Source: Gammaproteobacteria bacterium | GTDB taxonomy: Bacteria > Pseudomonadota > Gammaproteobacteria > Steroidobacterales > Woeseiaceae | DNA length: 64,000 bases | NCBI GenBank assembly: GCA_030429005.1 | Contig: JAUIDP010000008.1 | Coordinates: 1 to 64,000 of the forward strand | Reading direction: 5' to 3' | Shown: in pieces, positions 17,663 through 26,016 of the stretch | Position numbering within the stretch: position 1 is the first letter of the stretch | How the letters are laid out: each line of letters begins with the position of its first letter | Program-made: the position numbers and the translations under genes | Notes under the pieces: model-generated | The model's input: the letters and a program-made list of their open reading frames with translations, nothing else | Database searches by the model: none | What the model was told of the DNA's origin: nothing

Positions 17663-17680
17663 GGTAACTCTCCGGTTACG
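17663..17680. promoter_or_regulatory. Candidate ArsR operator A (GGTAAC-N6-GTTACG)
   Basis: An inverted repeat overlapping the ribosome site of the arsR-like gene. It has the same arm spacing as the copy 25 bp away, with one arm base changed. Confidence 0.55.
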
Positions 17681-17687
17681 AGTTAAA

Positions 17688-17705
17688 GGTAACTGACTGG
17701 TTACC
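17688..17705. promoter_or_regulatory. Candidate ArsR operator B (GGTAAC-N6-GTTACC)
   Basis: A perfect 6-bp-arm inverted repeat, 25 bp upstream of operator A. The duplicated architecture, just ahead of arsR, supports an autoregulatory site. Confidence 0.6.
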
Positions 17706-17818
17706 ATTTGTCAAAAACACCTGCCGGTTTCCGGCAACGTGTCGCTGCGGATTCTTCCGGGCTTATGGGCAAAGCCGCATACGCAGCGTATGATTCCTGC
17801 GTTGGACAGGGAGGAAAA

Positions 17819-18661
17819 ATGACAAGAACAACAACTCCGGCAAGCCTGCTGATGCTGGCTATCGCCCTGGCACCAGGTGCAGCGATCGCCGATGAGTCGT
17901 CAGACGTGCATCCACAGTTGCGCAGCAACTGGTGGATTGATGTCGGCAGCTACTACCCGACCCGCAAGTTCACATTGTCCGCGAAAGGCAATTTATCCGG
18001 CGAGAACATAGAACACGAATTTGATGAGAAGCTGGGTCTCGATGAACGTGACCCGTTGTTCGAAGCGCAGATCGGTTGGCAATTCGGCGACAAGTGGGGC
18101 GTCGCCGCACAGTATTTCAATTCATCCAAAGATGCTCGCCGAACACTCAGCGAAGACGTTGAATGGGAAGACGTCGTCTACGAGGTCGGAGCCGATGTCC
18201 GTGCCGGAACCGAACTGTCGGTCACACGGCTGGTTTTTTCGCGACGTTTCTATGACCAGGGACCACACGATTTTCGACTGGCGATCGGTCTGCACCTGCT
18301 GGACCTCAGCGCGTACATTTCCGGGCAGGCCAATGTCGGCAACATGAATTCGGAATTTCGCAAGAGCGAGAACAGCGTGTCGGCACCACTGCCCAATATC
18401 GGTGCCTGGTACCGCTACTCACCGAGCGACAAGTGGCTGTTTTCACTGCGCGGTGACTGGCTCGAGGCATCGGTGGACGATGTTTCCGGGTCAATCATCA
18501 ATCTTGCTGCCGGCGTCAACTACAGCATCCTGGACAACGTTGGCATCGGCCTTGGCTATCAGCGCTTCAGCCTGGACGCCAAGTTGAGCGAGTCAAACTG
18601 GAAAGGCACTGCGGACCTGACGTTCGAGGGCCCGACCTTGTTCATCAGCGGTTACTGGTAA
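17819..18661 (+). CDS. Outer-membrane beta-barrel protein of unknown function
   Basis: 280 aa from ATG 17819 (GGGAGG just upstream). The signal peptide ends AAIADE. The mature chain alternates aromatic/hydrophobic strands (WWIDVGSYYPTRKFTLSA, WGVAAQYFNSS, FRLAIGLHLLDLSAYISG, WLFSLRGDWLEASV, VGIGLGYQRFSLDA) and ends LFISGYW. The terminal aromatic residue is the usual BAM recognition signal. About ten strands are suggested. No pore motif or ligand is recognisable. Confidence 0.7.
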   Translation: MTRTTTPASLLMLAIALAPGAAIADESSDVHPQLRSNWWIDVGSYYPTRKFTLSAKGNLSGENIEHEFDEKLGLDERDPLFEAQIGWQFGDKWGVAAQYFNSSKDARRTLSEDVEWEDVVYEVGADVRAGTELSVTRLVFSRRFYDQGPHDFRLAIGLHLLDLSAYISGQANVGNMNSEFRKSENSVSAPLPNIGAWYRYSPSDKWLFSLRGDWLEASVDDVSGSIINLAAGVNYSILDNVGIGLGYQRFSLDAKLSESNWKGTADLTFEGPTLFISGYW

Positions 18662-18666
18662 GCACG

Positions 18667-21600
18667 CTACTTCTCGATCGTGTACAGGATATCCAGCGAC
18701 TGGTTCTCGCCGGCGCCGGCCTCCAGCGTCAGGTTGCGGTTCAGCCGGTAGCGCAACAACAGCGTACCGAGCTGACTGAACACGCCGTAGGCGTAGCGCG
18801 CATACAGGCGCGAGTTGACCTGCTTACCGGCCACCAGTGCTGTCGTTTCCCCGCCGTCCCCCGCCAGCGACAGCTCGTCAACGCCAATTGACTGGCCGAT
18901 CTGGTCGGTAATTCGCGTTACCTGGCGCAGGCCGAGGGCGACAGCCGCGCCGGACAGCTCGCCGCCTTCGGTATCGGACGCCTGGCTCAATGGCCTGCCG
19001 AGAACCAGGTAGGCGAGCGCGTCTGCATCCGCCATCGCAGGTTCCGAGAACACCGTTGTCGTCAGGTTTTGTGCGCGCCCGCGCAGGCGAATGCCGGCTT
19101 TGACCGTGCCATCGAACTCCTCGATGACGCGGACCGCGCGCACATCCACCAACGGATCGTCCAGCGGTCCCGTGAACACCAGTTCGCCCTGCTCGATCTC
19201 CAGGTCCTGACCCTGCATTGCGTAGCTTCCGTCAACGAGCGTCAATTTGCCCTCGGCGCTGACCGGCCGGTTCGCGGGTTGCCTGAACAGGATGTTGCCG
19301 CGCAGGCGGGTTTCGAGACCCAGTGCTTCGAACTGCACATCATCACCGAGTACCAGGCGGGTTTCGCCAGTGATACGCGTTTCTCGCGTTATCGTGCTGT
19401 CCTCCCCGAGCACGACCACGTCCGGCGAAACCTTGACAGCACTGACCGGCACCTCACGCGGTGTGATCTCTGCACGCGGCACGTCGAGCTGCCCGCTGAT
19501 ATGCCAGCCATCGAGGTTGCCAGTGAGCTGGATATCGGGTGAACCCCAGACGCGATACTCCGGCCAGTTCACGAGCTCGGCGCCTTTGCCGGTCACGCGA
19601 AAGCTTGCCCGTCGTTCCGGTAGCATCAGGTCCTGCAGCCTCCCGGAAAGCTGCAGCGTGCCGGAACCTGACCGGGCTGAGCCTTCAACAGTTGCATGAC
19701 CATCCGACGCACCGGCAACAGAAACGCCCACCTCCTTCAGCCGGACGTTCCAGGCAGGAACAGCAACTCCACCGTCGCGCCAGTTGGCCGTTCCGGAGAA
19801 CGTCGGGGCATTCAGCGGGCCACGCGCGGCGATGTCGGCGGAAATCGTGCCGGCAAACGAATCAATCTGTGGAACCAGCGCCGGAATCCAGCTCCAGTCG
19901 GCGCCGCCCAGTTGCAATCTGCCGCTCATCAGCGCATCCGGCGCAAGGGATTCGAGCGTTATCCAAAAGCCGGCTGAAACACCAGGGTCCATCTCGATGC
20001 TCCCCTGTGCCGTTACCCGGTTGTCCACAAGCGTTGCACCAGCCTCCGCCCGGCGCACTTGCAGATCGGTGATGTCACCGTTCGCCTCGACGACCCTGAG
20101 ATTGGTGCCGGACTGCGACCAGCGCAAGCTGCCGTTCCAGACGCCGGCCGTGCGCACCAGGTCGGCATCGGCACTGGCTGAACCCGACAGCTGGTAATTC
20201 GACGGCAACAAATCATTGCCGAGTTCCAGCGGCACATCCCGGATCGCCGCTCGTAGTTGCAGGTTGTCGCCACCGATGCTGAGTTGTTCGATCTGCAATC
20301 TGCCGAGCGCCCCAAGCCACTCGTTTTGCATCAATGCCAGCACGTCGTCCGCGTATTGAAAGGCGAACGGTTCCTGCAACACCCAGTCACCGACGCGGGA
20401 CTGGCTGAACGTCGCCGAACGCACACTGCCGGACACGTCCCCGTCGTCGAACAATACGTCGGCACTGCCGTCCAGCAGCATGTCCTCGTATGCCCAATGA
20501 ACATTGAGGTCGCCGCGATTACCCCGGATCTCGACATTACCGTTGACCGCACCCGGCAGCCCTGGCCGCAGCTGGCCGAGGTCGGGCGCTTCGACCTCCG
20601 CTGACAGTGTCAGCCGACCGTCAACCTGCTCGCCATCGAACCGAACCTGGTTGGTACCGGCATGCAACACGCAATCGCTGCAGCGCCAGCGCCCGGCAGC
20701 CAGCAGCGCCTCGCCGGTTGCCTGTACCTCGATGTCGTTGATATCTCCCGCAGCGACCAGCCGGCTGGCCGATAGTGTCCCGGCTGCGTCGATCGACAGT
20801 TCAGCGGTGGCGGTCAGCTCACCGAACAGCTTGCTGTTCAGTAGCTGCGGATCCAGCCGTTCTACGACAGCATCGGCGGTCGCCGACAATTCCGGTGTGC
20901 GAACCAGGCTGCCGACCAGGTCGAGCTCGACCAGGTCATTGCTGATGTTTGCGGAGAAACTCGACAATGCGTCGAGGTTGCCCCGGGCCGTACCCTCGAG
21001 CGTGTAATCGATGCCGTCGTTTTCAAAGTCTGCGCGAATCCGGGCATCGGCCGCATCGAAGCTACCCTCGAGTTCGATCTCGCCATTGTTGAACGGCCGC
21101 TCGGCAATCGTCCACGTCTGCCAGCGGATCGCCGCGTCAAACCCGGGCTGTACGCGCCCGATGAGGAATAACTCACCGCTGACATTCGCCGGGTACGGAC
21201 CCGATACCTGTTGCTGGAATCGAAGCGCCGCAAGGCTGCCCGATACCTTGCCATTGCCCGACCAGTCGCTTTCGAGCAGCTCCCAGCTGACGTCGCCGCT
21301 GGTCTCGACCGGCCCCGCCAGGCGAATCGACAGCGCTGTCACCTGCGCCCGTACCTTGTCCCGTTGTGCGCGCACCTCGTCCGCCGTGAATCGCCTGCCG
21401 TCAGCCCGCAGCCCCCGGACAACGATGTTTCGCATGACCAGCGGCTGCTCGCCGCCCTCCAGCTCAAGGCGCGATATCGCGGCGTTCCGGACGGCCATCG
21501 CCAGCGGCAGCGACGGCATGTCAATCTGCAACATCTGCGGATCGTCCGGGCGCGGGACCAGGCTCTGGCGGTGGACGGACCGTGCGTGCAGATCGTCGAT

Positions 21601-21897
21601 GGTCAGCCGGCCGGCGACGATGGCCGGCCAGAAAAGATCGAACGCGACATTGTTGAGCTCCAGTCGTTGCGTTGCGTCAGCATAGACAAGCGTATCGATC
21701 TGCATGCCGCGCCAGAGCGTTCCGTCGAACGCATCGACCGACAGCGAACCCGGCAACGCCTTGTCTGCGCGTGTAATAACCCAGCGCGTTCCGTTCTCGG
21801 TATTGAGTACGAATGCAAGCAGCGAGAACGCAACCGTCGCCACCAGCAGGACCAGCAGCACGGCCCGGAATAACCACCTTGCAAGAAAGCCGATCAC
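18667..21897 (-). CDS. tamB: Translocation and assembly module subunit TamB
   Basis: 1076 aa (E. coli TamB is 1259). An N-terminal membrane anchor (residues 8-32) is followed by a long beta-helical AsmA/TamB region. The C-terminal DUF490 domain is conserved: LDDPLVDVRAVRVIEEFDGTVKAGIRLRG, ADALAYLVLGRPLSQAS and SLYARYAYGVF-type text. Its start overlaps the tamA stop by 4 nt. With TamA it bridges the envelope, moving phospholipid and helping outer-membrane protein insertion. Confidence 0.93.
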   Translation of the reverse strand: MIGFLARWLFRAVLLVLLVATVAFSLLAFVLNTENGTRWVITRADKALPGSLSVDAFDGTLWRGMQIDTLVYADATQRLELNNVAFDLFWPAIVAGRLTIDDLHARSVHRQSLVPRPDDPQMLQIDMPSLPLAMAVRNAAISRLELEGGEQPLVMRNIVVRGLRADGRRFTADEVRAQRDKVRAQVTALSIRLAGPVETSGDVSWELLESDWSGNGKVSGSLAALRFQQQVSGPYPANVSGELFLIGRVQPGFDAAIRWQTWTIAERPFNNGEIELEGSFDAADARIRADFENDGIDYTLEGTARGNLDALSSFSANISNDLVELDLVGSLVRTPELSATADAVVERLDPQLLNSKLFGELTATAELSIDAAGTLSASRLVAAGDINDIEVQATGEALLAAGRWRCSDCVLHAGTNQVRFDGEQVDGRLTLSAEVEAPDLGQLRPGLPGAVNGNVEIRGNRGDLNVHWAYEDMLLDGSADVLFDDGDVSGSVRSATFSQSRVGDWVLQEPFAFQYADDVLALMQNEWLGALGRLQIEQLSIGGDNLQLRAAIRDVPLELGNDLLPSNYQLSGSASADADLVRTAGVWNGSLRWSQSGTNLRVVEANGDITDLQVRRAEAGATLVDNRVTAQGSIEMDPGVSAGFWITLESLAPDALMSGRLQLGGADWSWIPALVPQIDSFAGTISADIAARGPLNAPTFSGTANWRDGGVAVPAWNVRLKEVGVSVAGASDGHATVEGSARSGSGTLQLSGRLQDLMLPERRASFRVTGKGAELVNWPEYRVWGSPDIQLTGNLDGWHISGQLDVPRAEITPREVPVSAVKVSPDVVVLGEDSTITRETRITGETRLVLGDDVQFEALGLETRLRGNILFRQPANRPVSAEGKLTLVDGSYAMQGQDLEIEQGELVFTGPLDDPLVDVRAVRVIEEFDGTVKAGIRLRGRAQNLTTTVFSEPAMADADALAYLVLGRPLSQASDTEGGELSGAAVALGLRQVTRITDQIGQSIGVDELSLAGDGGETTALVAGKQVNSRLYARYAYGVFSQLGTLLLRYRLNRNLTLEAGAGENQSLDILYTIEK

Positions 21898-23627
21898 AGG
21901 TCCGGCCCCAGGCTGATGTGAATCCTTAAGTTCTCGTCCGGGTTGTCCAGCGGGTGGGCAAAGTCCAGGCGCAAGGGGCCGACAGGGGAGTACCAGCGTA
22001 CACCGACGCCAACGCCGGTATACAGGTCGATATCCGCCTCGTCGAACGCATCGCCGGTATCAACGAACGCGGCGATTGCCCACTGCTCGCCGAACAGCCG
22101 GTCTATCTCGAGGCTGGCATCGAGCTGGTTGCTGCCGCCGATCACCTCGCCGTCGGCATCCACGGGGCCGAGGGACTCGAATTCGTAGCCACGTACGCTG
22201 TTGTCACCGCCGGCGAAGAAGCGCACCGATGCCGGCAACTCGGCCAGCCGGTCTTTCATCGTCATGCCGACCGTTGCACGCGCCAGCAAGCGGGTGCGAT
22301 CCGTCAACGAACGCACCCACTTTGTTTTGAGTTGCAACTGCAGGAAACTGGTGTCCGAACCCAGCGCCTCTGCAGCACCACGAACATCCACGTTCAGCCG
22401 AAAGCCGGCAACCGCCCGGCTCAGTGCGCGGCCGCGCGCGGTCTCCCAGTTGGTGCCGAATATGATCAGCTGGCTGGTCGATTCCTGGTCCGCAACCGTG
22501 TAATCCTCGTAGAGGTAGTCGAGATAGCGGGTTTGCAGCCATTTCTCGCCCAGGTTCCGGGAGCGGCGGAAGCCGAGTTTGAAACTGTCCTGCTCACTGG
22601 TATCGGTTTTTTCGTGTTTGAGACCGGAGACAATGCTGAACCATTCGTGGCGCGGGTCCTTTTTCGGCCAGCGATACGAAAAGTTCAGCTCACTGTTAAC
22701 GGGTGAGGCAAACAGCTTGCCTTCGAACTGGTGGCCACGGTCGTTGATTCGCCGATTGACGTAGCCGAGACGGCCGTTCGGCCCGAGATCGGTTGAAAAG
22801 CCGGCGCCCGCCGAGTAGACACTGCGCTTCGCGGGTACCAGTTGCACATTGACCGGAACAATATTGTGCTCGGTGTCCAGCGGCTCGGTGTCGATCGCGA
22901 CGGTGGCGAAATAGCCGCTGCCGCTGAGTGCCTCGTAGAGTTCGTTGATGGCGCGGGACGAATACTGTTCGCCGGGGCGGATATCGGTGTAACCCTGCAG
23001 CAGCCTGTCTCTCAAGATTCCCTGCGTAAACGAGACTTCCCCGAAACGATAGCGCGCCCCGCTCTGCAGGTGCATCGCCAGGTCTGCTGCCCGGTCTTCC
23101 TTGTCGACAAGCACCTTGCTCGACTCATATTCGGCCTCGAAGAAACCGGCGTTGGTCGCCGCGCGCAGCAGTGCGGCCTTGAAGCTCTCGTACTGGCCGT
23201 GATCGAAAACGTCGCCCGCTTTCGGCCGCAACGCCTCGCTGCGTGCGATGAAAGCCGGATCGTCGGCTGCATCGCCGTCCAGTTGAATGTCGACAGTACG
23301 CAGACGCACCGGCTTGCCTGCATCAACCGTGAAATCGGCGTGCCAGCAGGCATCGCTCCAGCGCAGCGACTTGCTGATGGTCGGTTCGTAATAGCCGAGG
23401 GCACGCAGCGCCGTGACGATGTCCTGGTCGGCGTTGCGAAACAGGCGTTCGATCCGCCAGCGCGCGGAATCGCAGCCGGTGCTGGCCAGCGGCGACAACG
23501 CCATGACGTTGGCCGTCTGCCGGTCGTTCAGTCCGGACACGCTCATCTCTGCCCGGCCGCCGGACCAGGCGACCAGCAGGAAAAGAGCCATGCTGACAAG
23601 ACAGAAGGTTTTCAAAATCAGGCTCAT
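21894..23627 (-). CDS. tamA: Autotransporter assembly complex outer-membrane protein TamA
   Basis: 577 aa (E. coli TamA is 577). After a signal peptide, three POTRA domains occupy about residues 35-265. A 16-strand Omp85 barrel follows with LRFFAGGDNSVRGYEFESLGP-like motif (RFFAGGDNSVRGYE near residue 470) and ends with VGPLRLDFAHPL and HISLGPDL. First gene of the tamA-tamB operon. Confidence 0.95.
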   Translation of the reverse strand: MSLILKTFCLVSMALFLLVAWSGGRAEMSVSGLNDRQTANVMALSPLASTGCDSARWRIERLFRNADQDIVTALRALGYYEPTISKSLRWSDACWHADFTVDAGKPVRLRTVDIQLDGDAADDPAFIARSEALRPKAGDVFDHGQYESFKAALLRAATNAGFFEAEYESSKVLVDKEDRAADLAMHLQSGARYRFGEVSFTQGILRDRLLQGYTDIRPGEQYSSRAINELYEALSGSGYFATVAIDTEPLDTEHNIVPVNVQLVPAKRSVYSAGAGFSTDLGPNGRLGYVNRRINDRGHQFEGKLFASPVNSELNFSYRWPKKDPRHEWFSIVSGLKHEKTDTSEQDSFKLGFRRSRNLGEKWLQTRYLDYLYEDYTVADQESTSQLIIFGTNWETARGRALSRAVAGFRLNVDVRGAAEALGSDTSFLQLQLKTKWVRSLTDRTRLLARATVGMTMKDRLAELPASVRFFAGGDNSVRGYEFESLGPVDADGEVIGGSNQLDASLEIDRLFGEQWAIAAFVDTGDAFDEADIDLYTGVGVGVRWYSPVGPLRLDFAHPLDNPDENLRIHISLGPDL

Positions 23628-23700
23628 GCCGGATGAATTGCTCAGAGGTCGTGCTGGATCAATTGTGACAGTTTATGGCCCGGAAGCACCGATCTTTCCG

Positions 23701-23725
23701 CTAAACCACGCAAACAGGGGTTTAG
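23701..23725. terminator. Stem-loop CTAAACC...GGTTTAG between tamA and the next minus-strand gene
   Basis: A 7-bp stem with an 11-base loop, just after the stop of the 24-kb hypothetical gene and upstream of tamA on the minus strand. It has no T-tract, so termination is only a possibility. Confidence 0.3.
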
Positions 23726-23726
23726 A

Positions 23727-24386
23727 CTAGCGGATGCTGCAAAAGATCTGTGAACGGATGTGGCTGACCTTGTCGCCTGACTGCAATCGGTAAAATGCAC
23801 GCAACCTGTCCAGCGTCCCGCGCGCATCCTGCTGCAACTGCTGGCGCAAGCTGTAGCAGTAGCGAGCCGCATAGTCATTTGCGTCGTAGTACCGGCCGGC
23901 CTGTTCGTCATTCAGATCGTCGCGAAAGCTGACGTTGTCGAATAGCAGACCGTGCAGGTTTCGCGACAGGCGCCGGTTCGCCTGTTGCATGGCGATCAGC
24001 ATCGTCGTGACAAACTTGTCAATCTCGCCTTGTAGCTCCAGCTCGAACAGCGACAGCGTTCGGTCCGAGGCGGCTTTCCACGCGACGCAACTGAAGTGAC
24101 TGACACCCTCGATGACCTGCCACAGTTCGTCGAGCATGCAGGTTCGCAGCCGGTCGAGTGGCCGGCCGGACTCGACGCGCTGCAGCATGTCCTCGTCGAG
24201 GAACAGTGACAACGACAGTGCGTCACTGTCCTCTGCAATCAATAACGACTCGCGCGTGCCGCCGAGCATTTCTCCCTGTGCCAGCGATTGCGCCAGCACC
24301 GGGTCCGTGACCAGGAAGTCACGAACATCGTAGTCGCGATCGAGACCGTAGATATTCGAGAGCTGCTGCTGCAGGATATCGATCAT
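23727..24386 (-). CDS. Conserved-looking protein of unknown function (partner of next gene)
   Basis: About 219 aa if started at ATG 24386 (MIDILQQQLSNIYGL); an upstream TTG-type start to 24464 would overlap its neighbour. It is soluble and largely helical: DYDVRDFLVTDPVLAQSLAQ, LLIAEDSDALSLSLFLDE, HFSCVAWKAASDRTLSLFELELQGEIDK, NLHGLLFDNVSFRDD. It contains no metal or nucleotide motif I recognise. It lies 13 bp downstream of the other unknown gene on the same strand, so the two probably form one operon. Confidence 0.6.
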   Translation of the reverse strand: MIDILQQQLSNIYGLDRDYDVRDFLVTDPVLAQSLAQGEMLGGTRESLLIAEDSDALSLSLFLDEDMLQRVESGRPLDRLRTCMLDELWQVIEGVSHFSCVAWKAASDRTLSLFELELQGEIDKFVTTMLIAMQQANRRLSRNLHGLLFDNVSFRDDLNDEQAGRYYDANDYAARYCYSLRQQLQQDARGTLDRLRAFYRLQSGDKVSHIRSQIFCSIR

Positions 24387-24399
24387 CGCGCGTCCCGCG

Positions 24400-25026
24400 T
24401 CAGTGTCGCCCGCCCGGCGTGGCAATCGGCACGATACCCTGTTGCCGCAATTGCTGTTCAGCACGTTTGCTGCCGGTTTTCAGCCAGATTTCGTACTGCC
24501 GCAATACCGACATGCTCGACTCGGGACAGCCATCATCGCGCACCTCCTGCAACACATCGATCAGGACGCAAAACTTGTTTGCCAGCTCACGCCAGACATC
24601 GGCAAAGACATTGCCACGGAAGGTGCCTGCCACTTCTTCGGAAAGAACGCCATATGCGTTCTGCCCCATGCCGATGTAGTAGTCGATGTCCACTGCCCTG
24701 TTCGCCAGGTGATTCGAGAAAAAGCCGGAAACGAACAATGCAACATCACCGATCCGGCGCAGCAGGCGGTTTCGCTCATCGGTCGTTGGCGCTTCCGCGG
24801 CGTCGGCCAGCATCAGCGCCAGCGGCCGGATGCCGTAGACCTCGCCGTCGTCTTCGTAGAGATTCTCGGAGCGGGAGAACGCCGTCATCATGTTGACGAC
24901 GTAGTGAGTTGCGTGCGGATCAACCGTTACGCTCTGTTGCGCAACTGCGGCATCGATGGAACTACGAAAGTAGTCACAAAGATCGTGAACCGGTACCACC
25001 CGGCCCTGTGTCGACCATGCACCCAT
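24400..25026 (-). CDS. Conserved-looking helical protein of unknown function
   Basis: 208 aa with a strong site GGAGGTGTTGAT before ATG 25026. It is all-helical with VPVHDLCDYFRSSIDAAVAQQ, HYVVNMMTAFSRSENLYEDD, LLRRIGDVALFVSGFFSNHL and YYIGMGQNAYGVLSE. It has no signal peptide or membrane helix. I have the impression that similar proteins are widespread as hypotheticals in beta- and gammaproteobacteria, but I know of no function. First gene of a two-gene unit, divergent from the sirtuin gene. Confidence 0.65.
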   Translation of the reverse strand: MGAWSTQGRVVPVHDLCDYFRSSIDAAVAQQSVTVDPHATHYVVNMMTAFSRSENLYEDDGEVYGIRPLALMLADAAEAPTTDERNRLLRRIGDVALFVSGFFSNHLANRAVDIDYYIGMGQNAYGVLSEEVAGTFRGNVFADVWRELANKFCVLIDVLQEVRDDGCPESSMSVLRQYEIWLKTGSKRAEQQLRQQGIVPIATPGGRH

Positions 25027-25152
25027 ATCAACACCTCCTTCGCTGCATCCAGTTATAGCTTAAACATAATGAATCGTTTGTGAACAGATTCACGTTCTCA
25101 CCGGCCAACACAGCAGTTGACGCAACCCGTCTGGCTGGTGCCAAATTCCTGT

Positions 25153-25965
25153 ATGCAGTCGCCCGCAGAAGACCTTGCCGGATTCCTGGATCGCGCCTCG
25201 ACGCTGGCGATTCTGACCGGCGCCGGCGTCAGTACGGCCTCCGGTATTCCCGACTATCGCGACCGGGACGGCAATTCGAAAGTCAGGACGCCGATACAGT
25301 TCCAGGAATTCGTCGGCAGCTACCGAATGCGGCAACGCTACTGGGCACGCAGCTCTGTCGGCTGGCAACGATTCTCCGGGGCCGAGCCGAATGACGCGCA
25401 CCTCGCGCTGGCGGAACTGGAGTCCCTTGGACGCATCGATACGTTGATCACACAGAACGTCGACGGACTGCATCGTGCCGCCGGCAGTCGCAAAATCATT
25501 CACCTGCACGGCGACCTCGCCGGCGTGACCTGCCTGCAATGTGATCAACGTTTGCCGCGGCGCGAGTTTCAGCAACGACTGCAGAAAGCCAATGCCGCCT
25601 GGCATGCGCAGGTTTTTGCCGTGCGACCCGACGGTGACGCCGAACTGGCCGAGGACAACATTGACGAATTCGTCGTGCCGGACTGCGAGGATTGTGGCGG
25701 CATGCTGAAGCCCGATGTCGTCCTGTTCGGCGAAAACGTGCCACGGCAACGCGTTGCCGACGCGACCTCGGCCGTTGCCCGTAGCGATGCATTGCTGATT
25801 CTCGGCTCATCCCTGATGGTGTTTTCCGGTTTTCGGTTTGCCCGCCAGGCTTTCGAGCTGGGCAGGCCGATTGCGATCGTCAACCAGGGCAGGACCCGTG
25901 CCGATGACCTGGCGACGCTGAAGATAGAGGCCGACTGCACGAAAATTTTGCCTGCCCTGGTGTAA
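25153..25965 (+). CDS. Sir2-family NAD-dependent deacylase (class II sirtuin-like)
   Basis: 270 aa from ATG 25153; an in-frame TTG at 25117 is an alternative and neither has a strong ribosome site. Sirtuin motifs run in order: GAGVSTASGIPDYR, TQNVDGLH with the catalytic His in HLHG, zinc pairs CLQC and CEDCGG, LKPDVVLFGENVP, LGSSLMVFSGFR and IVNQGRTRAD. The sequence resembles SIRT4-type class II enzymes, which remove acyl groups from lysines using NAD in the cytoplasm. Confidence 0.92.
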   Translation: MQSPAEDLAGFLDRASTLAILTGAGVSTASGIPDYRDRDGNSKVRTPIQFQEFVGSYRMRQRYWARSSVGWQRFSGAEPNDAHLALAELESLGRIDTLITQNVDGLHRAAGSRKIIHLHGDLAGVTCLQCDQRLPRREFQQRLQKANAAWHAQVFAVRPDGDAELAEDNIDEFVVPDCEDCGGMLKPDVVLFGENVPRQRVADATSAVARSDALLILGSSLMVFSGFRFARQAFELGRPIAIVNQGRTRADDLATLKIEADCTKILPALV

Positions 25966-26016
25966 CTTTGGGCAGATTCCGCGGTCTATAAGCGAAACAA
26001 TTTTGGGGGTACCAAT

